The position numbers were made by a program, and so were the translations under genes. A stretch of DNA of 64,000 nucleotides, from NCBI RefSeq assembly GCF_001623525.1, contig NZ_CP015225.1, forward strand, positions 6,832,501 through 6,896,500, written 5' to 3'. Under the pieces are notes generated by a model. It was not told the origin of the DNA and searched no databases. It was given only the letters and a program-made list of their open reading frames with translations. Source of the DNA: Pseudomonas fluorescens (GTDB lineage: Bacteria > Pseudomonadota > Gammaproteobacteria > Pseudomonadales > Pseudomonadaceae). This document shows positions 42,681 to 50,591 of this stretch, piece after piece; position 1 is the stretch's first letter; each line of letters opens with the position of its first letter.

Positions 42681-44024
42681 TCAGAGATTCTGCAAGGTTT
42701 CCAGCAGCACTTTCACCTTGGTAATCGACTCCTGATACTCCGCCTGCCAATCCGAGTCCGCGACAATCCCGCCGCCGCCCCAGCAGCACACCTGTCCATC
42801 CTTGACCAGCAAACTGCGGATGGCGATGGAGCTGTCCATTTCCCCGCGCACGTCCAGGTACAGCAACGAGCCGCAATACAGGCCGCGTCGGGTCGGTTCG
42901 AGTTCGTCGATGATTTGCATGGCACGGATTTTTGGCGCGCCGGTGATCGAGCCGCCGGGGAAGCTGCCGGCGATCAAGTCCAAGGCGTCCTTATCCACAG
43001 CCAGTTCGCCGGTCACGCTGCTGACCAGGTGATGCACATTCGGGTAGCTTTCCAGGCTGAACAGCTCCGGCACCCGCACCGAGCCGATGCGGCAGGTGCG
43101 GCCCAGGTCGTTGCGCAGCAGGTCGACAATCATCAGGTTTTCCGCCCGGTCCTTGGGGCTGGCCAGCAGCTCGGCGGCGTGGGCCGCGTCTTCGCTGGGG
43201 GTTGTGCCGCGGGGCCGGGTGCCCTTGATCGGCCGGGTTTCCACCTGGCCTTCGCTGACCTTGACGAAGCGTTCGGGGGACAGGCTCAGCACGGCGCCGC
43301 CATCGGGCAGGCTCTGGAAGCCGGAAAATGGTGTTGGGCACGCCGCCCGCAGCGCTTGGTAAGCGGCCCAGGCGTCGCCCTGGCAGGGCGCGCGAAAGCG
43401 TTGGGCAAAGTTGACCTGATAGCAGTCGCCGGCCTGGATATACGCCTGGATGCGTTCGAACGCCTGTCGATAGGCTTCGGCGCTGAGGTCGGGGGTCATC
43501 GGTCCTTCGAGGCTGAAGACGCCAACCGATGCCGCAGTCGGCTGGCTGAACAGCGCGATCAGGCGCTGGCGTTCGTCTTCGCCACAATGAGGGTGGAAGA
43601 CCAATTGGCTGGTGCCGGCCTGGTGATCGCTGACCAGCGCCCAGTCGTACACGCCAAAACGCGCGTCGGGCAGTTGCAGGTCGTCCTTGGCGTGGGATGG
43701 CAAGGTTTCGAGGTGTCGGCCAAAGTCATAGCTCAAGTAGCCGATCACGCCGCCGGCAAAGGGCAATTGCACTGTGGTCGGTAGTTCCGCGTCACCTAGC
43801 TGCGTCAGCTGAATGCGCAGGCGTTGCAGGAAATCGCTACCGCTCTCGTCGGGCAACACGGCCAGTTGTTCCAGCGGCCAGGCACTGAGCAAGTCGTAAC
43901 GCCCGCGTTCAGCACTCGGCCGGCCACTGTCGAGCAGCACGCTACCGGGGGCATGACGGATCGCCGCGAAGTACTCGGCGGGGTTGGCGTGGTAGGGCAG
44001 CGGGTATACGGAGCAGGTTGGCAT
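42681..44024 (-). CDS. pabB: Aminodeoxychorismate synthase component I
   Basis: 447 residues. Chorismate-binding core: AGDCYQVNFAQRF, RPIKGTRPRG (the K of PIKGT that adds ammonia is diagnostic of PabB over TrpE), DLLRNDLGR, SSVTGELA, FPGGSITGAPKIRA and the last Gly-rich helix. N-terminal domain of the TrpE/PabB type. It makes 4-amino-4-deoxychorismate for folate. The GATase partner is not in the window. Confidence 0.93.
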   Translation of the reverse strand: MPTCSVYPLPYHANPAEYFAAIRHAPGSVLLDSGRPSAERGRYDLLSAWPLEQLAVLPDESGSDFLQRLRIQLTQLGDAELPTTVQLPFAGGVIGYLSYDFGRHLETLPSHAKDDLQLPDARFGVYDWALVSDHQAGTSQLVFHPHCGEDERQRLIALFSQPTAASVGVFSLEGPMTPDLSAEAYRQAFERIQAYIQAGDCYQVNFAQRFRAPCQGDAWAAYQALRAACPTPFSGFQSLPDGGAVLSLSPERFVKVSEGQVETRPIKGTRPRGTTPSEDAAHAAELLASPKDRAENLMIVDLLRNDLGRTCRIGSVRVPELFSLESYPNVHHLVSSVTGELAVDKDALDLIAGSFPGGSITGAPKIRAMQIIDELEPTRRGLYCGSLLYLDVRGEMDSSIAIRSLLVKDGQVCCWGGGGIVADSDWQAEYQESITKVKVLLETLQNL

Positions 44025-44151
44025 GGGCGGGGCGGGTCAGCCGTTCAGGCGGGGGAGCGATTGTAATCCCCTGTAGGATTTGCTCCTAGGGGGATGTCGG
44101 AGATGAGTAAGTATGGAGGGGCTATCGAAAATATTCGGGTGTGAACACCTT

Positions 44152-44281
44152 GTGGCGAGGGAGCTTGCTCCCGCTGGGTTGCGCAGCAACCCCCAGGCAG
44201 TTGAACGCGGTCAGCCTGATGCACCGTGGTGCCGGGTTTGGGGGCGCTTCGCACCCCAGCGGGAGCAAGCTCCCTCGCCAC
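44152..44281. repeat. Intergenic REP-type palindrome pair
   Basis: GTGGCGAGGGAGCTTGCTCCC ... GGGAGCAAGCTCCCTCGCCAC with a long (about 80-base) centre containing GTTGAACGCGGTCAGCCTGA. Confidence 0.9.
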
Positions 44282-44312
44282 AGGGGCAAACTTCAAACCT
44301 CAGTTTCAGCCC

Positions 44313-45299
44313 TCAGCCTTCAACCGGCGGAATATGCCCAAACAACGCCTGGGCAAACGCCACGCGCTCTTCCACGGTTTCGGTAACGCCGCGGGCCTTG
44401 AGTTCTTCCAGGTGGGCTTCCACTGCGTGGGTGCGCAAGGTCAGGCCGCAGTCGTTGGCGATCTGGATGTTCAGGCCTGGCCGGGCGTTCAGTTCCAGGA
44501 TCAACGGGCCTTTCTCCTGGTCCAGCACCATATCGACGCCGATGTAGCCCAGCCCGCACAGTTCATAGCAACCGGCGGCCAGTTTCATGAAACCGTCCCA
44601 GTAGGGCAGTTGCACGCCGTCCACCGCGTTGGTGGTGTCGGGGTGTTTGGTGATGATGTTGTTCAGCCAGGTGCCGCGCAGGGTCAGGCCCGTGGCGAGG
44701 TCGACGCCCACACCGATGGCGCCCTGGTGCAGGTTGGCCTTGCCGCCGGACTGCCGGGTTGGCAGTCGGAGCATGGCCATCACCGGATAGCCCATCAGCA
44801 CGATGATGCGGATGTCCGGCACGCCTTCGTAGCTGATGCTCTTGAAGATCTGGTCCGGCGTCACGCGGTACTCGATCAACGCCCGGTCACGGTGCCCGCC
44901 CAAGGAGTACAGGCCCGTGAGGATGCTGGAGACATGGTGCTCGATTTCCTCATGGCTGATGATCTTGCCGGACACCGTGCGGTAACGGCCTTCGAAGCGG
45001 TCGGCGATGACGATGATGCCGTCGCCGCCAGCGCCCTGGGCCGGCTTGATCACGAAGTCGGTGCGCCCGCCGATGATCTCGTCGAGCTTGTCGATTTCCT
45101 TTTCGGTGGAGATCACCCCGTACAGCTCCGGCACATGAATGCCAGCGGCAATGGCCCGTTCCTTGGTGATGATCTTGTCATCGACGATGGGGTACAGGCT
45201 GCGCTTGTTGTACTTGAGCACGTAATCGGCGTTACGCCGGTTGATGCCCATGATGCCCCGGGCTTCCAGGGCCTTCCAGGTCTTCCAGAAGCCGAACAT
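44313..45299 (-). CDS. RimK-like ATP-grasp ligase (alpha-L-glutamate ligase family)
   Basis: 328 residues. ATP-grasp features: VIKPAQGAGGDGIIVI (Gly-rich loop), ISHEEIEHHVSSIL, RALIEYRVTPDQIF and the metal-binding LILELNARPGLNIQIAN. Its start overlaps the stop of the upstream gene as TGATG. This protein, the 7TM/inactive transglutaminase and the retropepsin form a conserved trio in Pseudomonas that has been linked to osmotolerance; I recall the name rlo for such genes but have not verified it. Confidence 0.88.
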   Translation of the reverse strand: MFGFWKTWKALEARGIMGINRRNADYVLKYNKRSLYPIVDDKIITKERAIAAGIHVPELYGVISTEKEIDKLDEIIGGRTDFVIKPAQGAGGDGIIVIADRFEGRYRTVSGKIISHEEIEHHVSSILTGLYSLGGHRDRALIEYRVTPDQIFKSISYEGVPDIRIIVLMGYPVMAMLRLPTRQSGGKANLHQGAIGVGVDLATGLTLRGTWLNNIITKHPDTTNAVDGVQLPYWDGFMKLAAGCYELCGLGYIGVDMVLDQEKGPLILELNARPGLNIQIANDCGLTLRTHAVEAHLEELKARGVTETVEERVAFAQALFGHIPPVEG

Positions 45300-46831
45300 C
45301 AGGAGTCTGCCTTGAGGAAGGCCTTGAACCGCACCAGCTCGGTCAGGCGGTAGCCGCGATAACGACCCATGGCCAGCATGAAGCCCACCAGGATCAGCAG
45401 GATCGCTGGGAAGGTGAACACGAAGTAGACCAGTTCCGGCACGCTCATGATCAGGTGCGCCAGGGACGCGGCGAACAAGGTGCCGATGGCGACTTTCATC
45501 GCGTGGCCGGCGCCGCGCTCTTCCCAGGTGATGGACAGGCGCTCGATGGTCATGGTCAGGATCACCATCGGGAACAGCGCCACCGACAGGCCGCGCTCCA
45601 GGCCCAGCTTGTGGCTGAACAGGCTGATGGCGGCGATCAGCACCACCACGAACGTCAGCACCACCGAGAGCCTTGGCAGCATCTGCAGCTTGAGGTGCTC
45701 CAGGTACGAACGCAGCGACAGGCCCAGCGTGGTGATCACCGTGAACAGGATGATGCCGAAGCCCAACTGGGTTTCACGGAAGGCCAGGGCGATCAGCACC
45801 GGGGTGAAGGTCCCCAGGGTCTGCAGGCCGATCAGGTTGCGCAGGATCAGGATCACCAGAACGCCGATCGGGATCATCACCATGATCATGAAGGTTTGCT
45901 GGGTCTGCAGCGGCAGGCCGTAGAGCGAGTATTCGAGGAAGTTGGCGTCGGTGTTCTCGTCCGTCAGCTTGGCCAGGCGAATGGCGTTCATTTCGCTGTT
46001 GTTCATGCTGAAGGTGACGGTGGCTTTCTTGCCGCCATCGACGGTGATCAGGTTTTCATCGCCGGTCCACCACAGCAGGCGGTCGGTGGGCAGGCCCTGT
46101 TCGCCGGTGTCCGGGTTGAAATACAGCCAGTCGGTGCCGTTGAAGCTGCGCAGCCACAGTTCAGGTGTCTGCGGCTGCTCGGCCACCAGGCGGATGGTGT
46201 GGACCTTTTCCACCGGCACGTGGGCGATGGACAGCACCAGTTCGACGATGCGCGCCTTGTTGGCCGAGGACGGGTCGCCGGCCAGCAACAGCTTGACGTT
46301 GTCGTCGTTGAGGTTGTTGACCCGCTTGATCGCTTCGCTGATGAACGTCTCGACGTCGGCCGAATGCTGGCGGATCGGCGCGAGCAGGGCTTCGGCGGCC
46401 AGTTTCTCCGGGCCTTCGACGGCGATGCTGTCGCGGAAGGTCGGGCCCTTGACCTTGGTTTTCTCGGCACTGTAGCGCTTGGTCAGCACCAGGCGGTAAT
46501 ACAGGGTCTGGTTGCCCTTGGCCCGACGGGCCGACCACGTCACCTTGCGGTTACCGTCGACCCGGTTCACCGCCACCCCGTAATTGTTGGAGATGAAGCT
46601 TTCGTTGAGGCTGACGTAGTCGCGGCTCAGGGGCGGCACGAACATCTGGATCTTCACCGGATCCTTGGCGTTGGGCACGAACTCGACCTTGGCGTCGATG
46701 TTCCACAAGTCGTCGGTGGCGTCTTCGGTGACCGGGATGCCGAGCACGAAAATCTGATAGGCCGTCACCGACAGGCCCAGCACCACCAGGATGGCGATCA
46801 GCATTTTCAGATGGAGGGTAAGGGAGCGCAT
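45299..46831 (-). CDS. Inactive transglutaminase fused to a 7TM domain
   Basis: 510 residues. One N-terminal membrane anchor (LHLKMLIAILVVLGLSVTA), a periplasmic transglutaminase-like domain (ARRAKGNQTLYYRLVLTKRY, LWLRSFNGTDWLYFNPDTGE) with no catalytic Cys-His-Asp triad visible, then seven helices (MIMVMIPIGVLVILILRNLI onward). Such a combination defines the so-called inactive transglutaminase / 7TM protein. Located between the protease and the ATP-grasp gene. Confidence 0.88.
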   Translation of the reverse strand: MRSLTLHLKMLIAILVVLGLSVTAYQIFVLGIPVTEDATDDLWNIDAKVEFVPNAKDPVKIQMFVPPLSRDYVSLNESFISNNYGVAVNRVDGNRKVTWSARRAKGNQTLYYRLVLTKRYSAEKTKVKGPTFRDSIAVEGPEKLAAEALLAPIRQHSADVETFISEAIKRVNNLNDDNVKLLLAGDPSSANKARIVELVLSIAHVPVEKVHTIRLVAEQPQTPELWLRSFNGTDWLYFNPDTGEQGLPTDRLLWWTGDENLITVDGGKKATVTFSMNNSEMNAIRLAKLTDENTDANFLEYSLYGLPLQTQQTFMIMVMIPIGVLVILILRNLIGLQTLGTFTPVLIALAFRETQLGFGIILFTVITTLGLSLRSYLEHLKLQMLPRLSVVLTFVVVLIAAISLFSHKLGLERGLSVALFPMVILTMTIERLSITWEERGAGHAMKVAIGTLFAASLAHLIMSVPELVYFVFTFPAILLILVGFMLAMGRYRGYRLTELVRFKAFLKADS

Positions 46832-46836
46832 TGGAA

Positions 46837-47373
46837 TTACTCTGCGGTTTGAGCGGCATTGGCGCAGGCGGGTTTGCCGGCAGCGTATTTAAGACTGGGG
46901 TCGACCAGCGCATCGAAGCGCTTGAGCGCCTCGGAACCGATCAGCAACGGGTATTGGAAGGCGCTACGGTCGGTCAGGTTCACTTCGATGCTGCGCAGGG
47001 CCGAGCCCATGCAGATGTCCAGTTCGATGACCGGCCGGGCCGTGTATTTCTTGCCTTCTTCCGGGTCGTAGTCACCGGCGCGGCGCTTGATCTTGCTGAC
47101 CCGGGCCAGCGGACGTTCGATGGGGTGCGAGTGGGCCGCGTCGATGGCCAGGTAAAACCGCACCCAGGATTCGCCATTGCGCTTGAAGCGCTTGATGTCC
47201 CGGGCGCTGAGAGAGGCGGTCTTGGCGCCGGTGTCCAGCTTGGCGGCGACCTCCAGGTCGATGCCCTGCAGGGCGGCGTATTCGTTGAGGCCGTACACGG
47301 TTTTTTCACCCGCCACGGCAAGCCCCGGCAGGCACATGAAATAAAGAGCAGCGGTGAAGGGCTTGAGTGTCAT
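46837..47373 (-). CDS. Periplasmic retropepsin-like protein (RimK-associated ATP-dependent zinc protease family)
   Basis: 178 residues, signal peptide (TLKPFTAALYFMCLPGLAVA). The aspartic-protease-type motif is LDTGAKTASLSARD, with the partner strand RPVIELDICMGSALRSIEVN and PLLIGSEALKRFD (the ILGRD/LIGSEA-like end). It is classed in databases as ATP-dependent zinc protease, but the D-T-G-A motif and beta fold point to a retroviral-type aspartic peptidase. First gene of the trio; 5-base gap to the next. Confidence 0.88.
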   Translation of the reverse strand: MTLKPFTAALYFMCLPGLAVAGEKTVYGLNEYAALQGIDLEVAAKLDTGAKTASLSARDIKRFKRNGESWVRFYLAIDAAHSHPIERPLARVSKIKRRAGDYDPEEGKKYTARPVIELDICMGSALRSIEVNLTDRSAFQYPLLIGSEALKRFDALVDPSLKYAAGKPACANAAQTAE

Positions 47374-47568
47374 AGATCCTGGTGCGCAGCGTTCCGTTTA
47401 TCGGTTCAGGCCCTGGCATTACTGCACAAGCTCCCTGGGCAGCCTTCCCTATAAAAGGAGAGCGGCAAATCGCGCGGCATTCTAGCACGGTGGTTTTCTG
47501 ACGCCACCGCTGGCCGGACGCTACGACGCATTCAAACGAGCGGTTATGGCGGGTGAGCTTATTAGACG

Positions 47569-47580
47569 ATTGTCGACAAT
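47569..47580. promoter_or_regulatory. Operator site 1 of the propionate operon
   Basis: ATTGTCGACAAT, a perfect 12-bp palindrome of the PrpR (GntR) type, 73 bases before the regulator's start. Confidence 0.85.
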
Positions 47581-47641
47581 ATTTATTTTTGCTTTGACGT
47601 TAACGCCGCTATTGGTTAGTTTTTGCCATATTGATTTGCAA

Positions 47642-47653
47642 GGTGTCGACAAT
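47642..47653. promoter_or_regulatory. Operator site 2 overlapping the ribosome site of the GntR gene
   Basis: GGTGTCGACAAT differs from site 1 in two bases and ends directly before the ATG at 47654, covering the AAGGTG Shine-Dalgarno. Binding here could block its own transcription. Confidence 0.75.
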
Positions 47654-48364
47654 ATGCTCGATCAGCTCGAAACCCCGGTGGTGGCCCAAGACGATTCGGA
47701 GACGCTTTCCGAGAACGTCTTCCGACGTATCCAGGCCGCCATCGTCAAAGGTGAGATCGCCCCCGGCAGCAAGATCTCCGAGCCCGAGCTGGCGCGCACC
47801 TACGGCATCAGCCGCGGGCCGCTGCGCGAGGCGATTCATCGCCTGGAAGGCCAGCGCCTGCTGGTGCGGGTGCCTCACGTCGGTGCCCGGGTGGTGTCGC
47901 TGAGCCATGCCGAGCTGCTGGAACTCTACGAAATCCGTGAGTCCCTCGAAGGCATGGCCTGCCGCCTGGCGGCCGAGCGCATGACCCTGGAAGAAATCGA
48001 CGAACTGCGCCGGGTGCTGGAAACCCACGAGCGCGATGCGGCGTTCCAGGCCGGTGTCGGTTATTACCAGCAGGAAGGCGACTTCGACTTCCATTACCGG
48101 ATCATCCAGGGCAGCGGCAACCGCACCCTGACGCAAATGCTTTGCGGCGAGCTGTACCAACTGGTGCGCATGTACCGCATCCAGTTTTCCACCACGCCCA
48201 ACCGTCCGCGCCAGGCCTTTGCCGAGCACCATCGGATTCTGGACGCCATCGCCGACCGCGACGGCGAACTGGCTGAATTACTGATGCGCCGGCACATCGG
48301 CGCTTCCAAACGCAACATCGCGCGTCATTTCCAGGACAGCGCCACTGAACGAGGTGAGTCATGA
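47654..48364 (+). CDS. prpR: GntR (FadR subfamily) regulator of propionate catabolism
   Basis: 236 residues from the ATG at 47654. Winged HTH ([49 protein letters not shown]) then a helical FCD domain with metal-ligand-like D/H ([21 protein letters not shown]). It overlaps prpB by 4 bases, so regulator and enzymes are made together. Typically represses until 2-methylcitrate is present. In some Pseudomonas it is annotated only as GntR. Confidence 0.88.
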   Translation: MLDQLETPVVAQDDSETLSENVFRRIQAAIVKGEIAPGSKISEPELARTYGISRGPLREAIHRLEGQRLLVRVPHVGARVVSLSHAELLELYEIRESLEGMACRLAAERMTLEEIDELRRVLETHERDAAFQAGVGYYQQEGDFDFHYRIIQGSGNRTLTQMLCGELYQLVRMYRIQFSTTPNRPRQAFAEHHRILDAIADRDGELAELLMRRHIGASKRNIARHFQDSATERGES

Positions 48365-49245
48365 GCAACAGCACTCCAGGCCAGCGTTTTCGCGATGCGG
48401 TCGCCAATGAGCATCCGCTGCAAGTGGTGGGCACCATCAACGCCAACCACGCGCTGCTGGCCAAACGCGCCGGTTTCAAGGCGATCTACCTGTCCGGCGG
48501 CGGCGTGGCGGCCGGCTCCCTCGGCGTGCCGGACTTAGGGATCACTGGCCTGGATGACGTGCTGACCGACGTACGGCGTATCACCGACGTGTGCGACCTG
48601 CCGCTGCTGGTGGACGTGGACACCGGCTTCGGTTCCTCGGCATTCAACGTGGCGCGCACGGTCAAGTCGATGATCAAGTTCGGCGCCGCGGCGATTCATA
48701 TCGAAGACCAGGTCGGCGCCAAGCGTTGCGGCCATCGTCCGAACAAGGAAATCGTCTCTCAGCAAGAGATGGTCGACCGCATCAAGGCCGCCGTCGATGC
48801 CCGCACCGACGACAGTTTCGTGATCATGGCCCGTACCGATGCCTTGGCGGTGGAAGGCTTGGAGTCGGCCCTGGACCGCGCCGCCGCGTGCATCGAGGCC
48901 GGTGCCGACATGATTTTCCCCGAAGCCATCACCGAGCTTGAGATGTACAAGCTGTTCGCCAGCCGCGTGAAGGCGCCAATCCTGGCCAACATCACCGAAT
49001 TCGGCGCGACCCCGCTGTACACCACCGAGCAGTTGGCCGGTGCCGACGTGTCCCTGGTGCTCTACCCCTTGTCGGCCTTCCGGGCCATGAACAAGGCGGC
49101 CGAGAACGTCTACACCGCGATCCGCCGCGACGGCACGCAACAGAATGTCATCGACACCATGCAAACGCGCATGGAGCTTTACGATCGCATCGACTACCAC
49201 ACCTTCGAGCAGAAGCTCGATGCGTTGTTCGCGGCGAAGAAGTAA
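48361..49245 (+). CDS. prpB: 2-methylisocitrate lyase
   Basis: 294 residues. Family motifs: [49 protein letters not shown] (catalytic KRCGH Cys), [10 protein letters not shown]. It splits 2-methylisocitrate to pyruvate and succinate, the last step of the methylcitrate cycle. Second gene of the operon. Confidence 0.96.
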   Translation: MSNSTPGQRFRDAVANEHPLQVVGTINANHALLAKRAGFKAIYLSGGGVAAGSLGVPDLGITGLDDVLTDVRRITDVCDLPLLVDVDTGFGSSAFNVARTVKSMIKFGAAAIHIEDQVGAKRCGHRPNKEIVSQQEMVDRIKAAVDARTDDSFVIMARTDALAVEGLESALDRAAACIEAGADMIFPEAITELEMYKLFASRVKAPILANITEFGATPLYTTEQLAGADVSLVLYPLSAFRAMNKAAENVYTAIRRDGTQQNVIDTMQTRMELYDRIDYHTFEQKLDALFAAKK

Positions 49246-49286
49246 GGCGCGACTCCCCTACAAATTCAAGAAAATGGAGACAGCAA

Positions 49287-50414
49287 ATGGCCGAAGCAAA
49301 AGTACTCAGTGGCGCCGGGCTCCGTGGCCAGGTGGCCGGGCAAACCGCATTGTCCACCGTAGGCCAGTCGGGCGCCGGCCTGACCTATCGCGGCTACGAC
49401 GTTCGCGACCTGGCGGCAGATGCGCAATTTGAAGAAGTGGCCTACCTGCTGCTGTACGGCGAGCTGCCGACCCAGGCACAGCTGGACGCCTACACCGGTA
49501 AACTGCGCCAGTTGCGGGATTTGCCCCAAGCCCTGAAAGAGGTGTTGGAGCGCATTCCCGCCGACGCCCACCCGATGGACGTCATGCGCACCGGCTGCTC
49601 GTTCCTGGGCAACCTGGAACCCGAGCAGGACTTTTCCCAGCAACATGACAAGACCGATCGCCTGCTGGCCGCATTCCCGGCGATCATGTGCTACTGGTAT
49701 CGCTTCAGCCATCAAGGCCAGCGCATCGAATGCGTGACCGACGAAGTGTCTATCGGCGGCCACTTCCTGCACCTGCTGCATGGCAAGAAGCCGAGCGAGT
49801 TGCACGTCAAGGTGATGAACGTGTCGCTGATCCTCTACGCCGAGCACGAATTCAACGCCTCGACCTTCACCGCCCGGGTTTGCGCCTCTACGTTGTCGGA
49901 CCTGTTTTCCTGCATCACCGCGGCCATCGGCTCGCTGCGCGGCCCGTTGCATGGTGGTGCCAACGAAGCGGCGATGGAAATGATCGAACGCTTCAGCTCA
50001 CCGCAGGAGGCCATCGAAGGCACCCTCGGCATGCTCGCGCGCAAGGACAAGATCATGGGCTTCGGCCACGCGATCTATAAGGACAACGACCCGCGCAACG
50101 AGGTGATCAAGGGCTGGTCGAAAAAACTCGCCGATGAAGTGGGCGACACGGTGCTGTTCCCGGTGTCCGAAGCCATCGACAAGACCATGTGGGAGCAGAA
50201 GAAGCTGTTCCCCAACGCCGATTTCTACCATGCCTCGGCGTACCACTTCATGGGCATCCCGACCAAGCTGTTCACGCCGATCTTCGTCTGCTCGCGCCTG
50301 ACCGGCTGGGCCGCCCACGTGTTCGAACAACGCGCCAACAACCGCATCATCCGACCGAGCGCCGAATACACCGGCGTCGAACAGCGCAAGTTCGTGCCAA
50401 TCGAACAACGCTGA
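49287..50414 (+). CDS. prpC: 2-methylcitrate synthase
   Basis: 375 residues, citrate-synthase fold without the N-terminal extension of GltA. Active-site residues: H in FSHQGQRIECVTDEVSIGGH, H in GPLHGGANEAAMEM, and D in PNADFYHASAY. The shorter length and position between prpB and acnD identify it as PrpC, which joins propionyl-CoA and oxaloacetate. GGAGA ribosome site. Confidence 0.95.
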   Translation: MAEAKVLSGAGLRGQVAGQTALSTVGQSGAGLTYRGYDVRDLAADAQFEEVAYLLLYGELPTQAQLDAYTGKLRQLRDLPQALKEVLERIPADAHPMDVMRTGCSFLGNLEPEQDFSQQHDKTDRLLAAFPAIMCYWYRFSHQGQRIECVTDEVSIGGHFLHLLHGKKPSELHVKVMNVSLILYAEHEFNASTFTARVCASTLSDLFSCITAAIGSLRGPLHGGANEAAMEMIERFSSPQEAIEGTLGMLARKDKIMGFGHAIYKDNDPRNEVIKGWSKKLADEVGDTVLFPVSEAIDKTMWEQKKLFPNADFYHASAYHFMGIPTKLFTPIFVCSRLTGWAAHVFEQRANNRIIRPSAEYTGVEQRKFVPIEQR

Positions 50415-50437
50415 GCTGGAGGGGCCGCGCTATTACC

Positions 50438-50544
50438 ATGATCGTTCCCACGCTCTGCGTGGGAATGTCGCCCGGGACGCTCCGCGTCCCTGTGACGCAG
50501 AGCGTCACTGGATGCGTTTCCACGCAGAGCGTGGGAGCGATCAT
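50438..50544. repeat. Second palindrome family, copy 2, inside the prp operon
   Basis: ATGATCGTTCCCACGCTCTG ... CAGAGCGTGGGAGCGATCAT with an inner pair (GACGCTCCGCGTCCC / GTGACGCAGAGCGTCAC). Located between prpC and acnD, where it could limit or stabilise the transcript of the downstream genes. Confidence 0.85.
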
Positions 50545-50591
50545 GGTCGTGGCAAGCGCCTTTCTGAAACCACCGTGACCGAGTCCTGACG

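Noticed and set aside
45455..46852. Long plus-strand frame over the inactive transglutaminase gene
   Set aside because: Antisense to a recognised membrane protein; no hydrophobic or domain pattern of its own.
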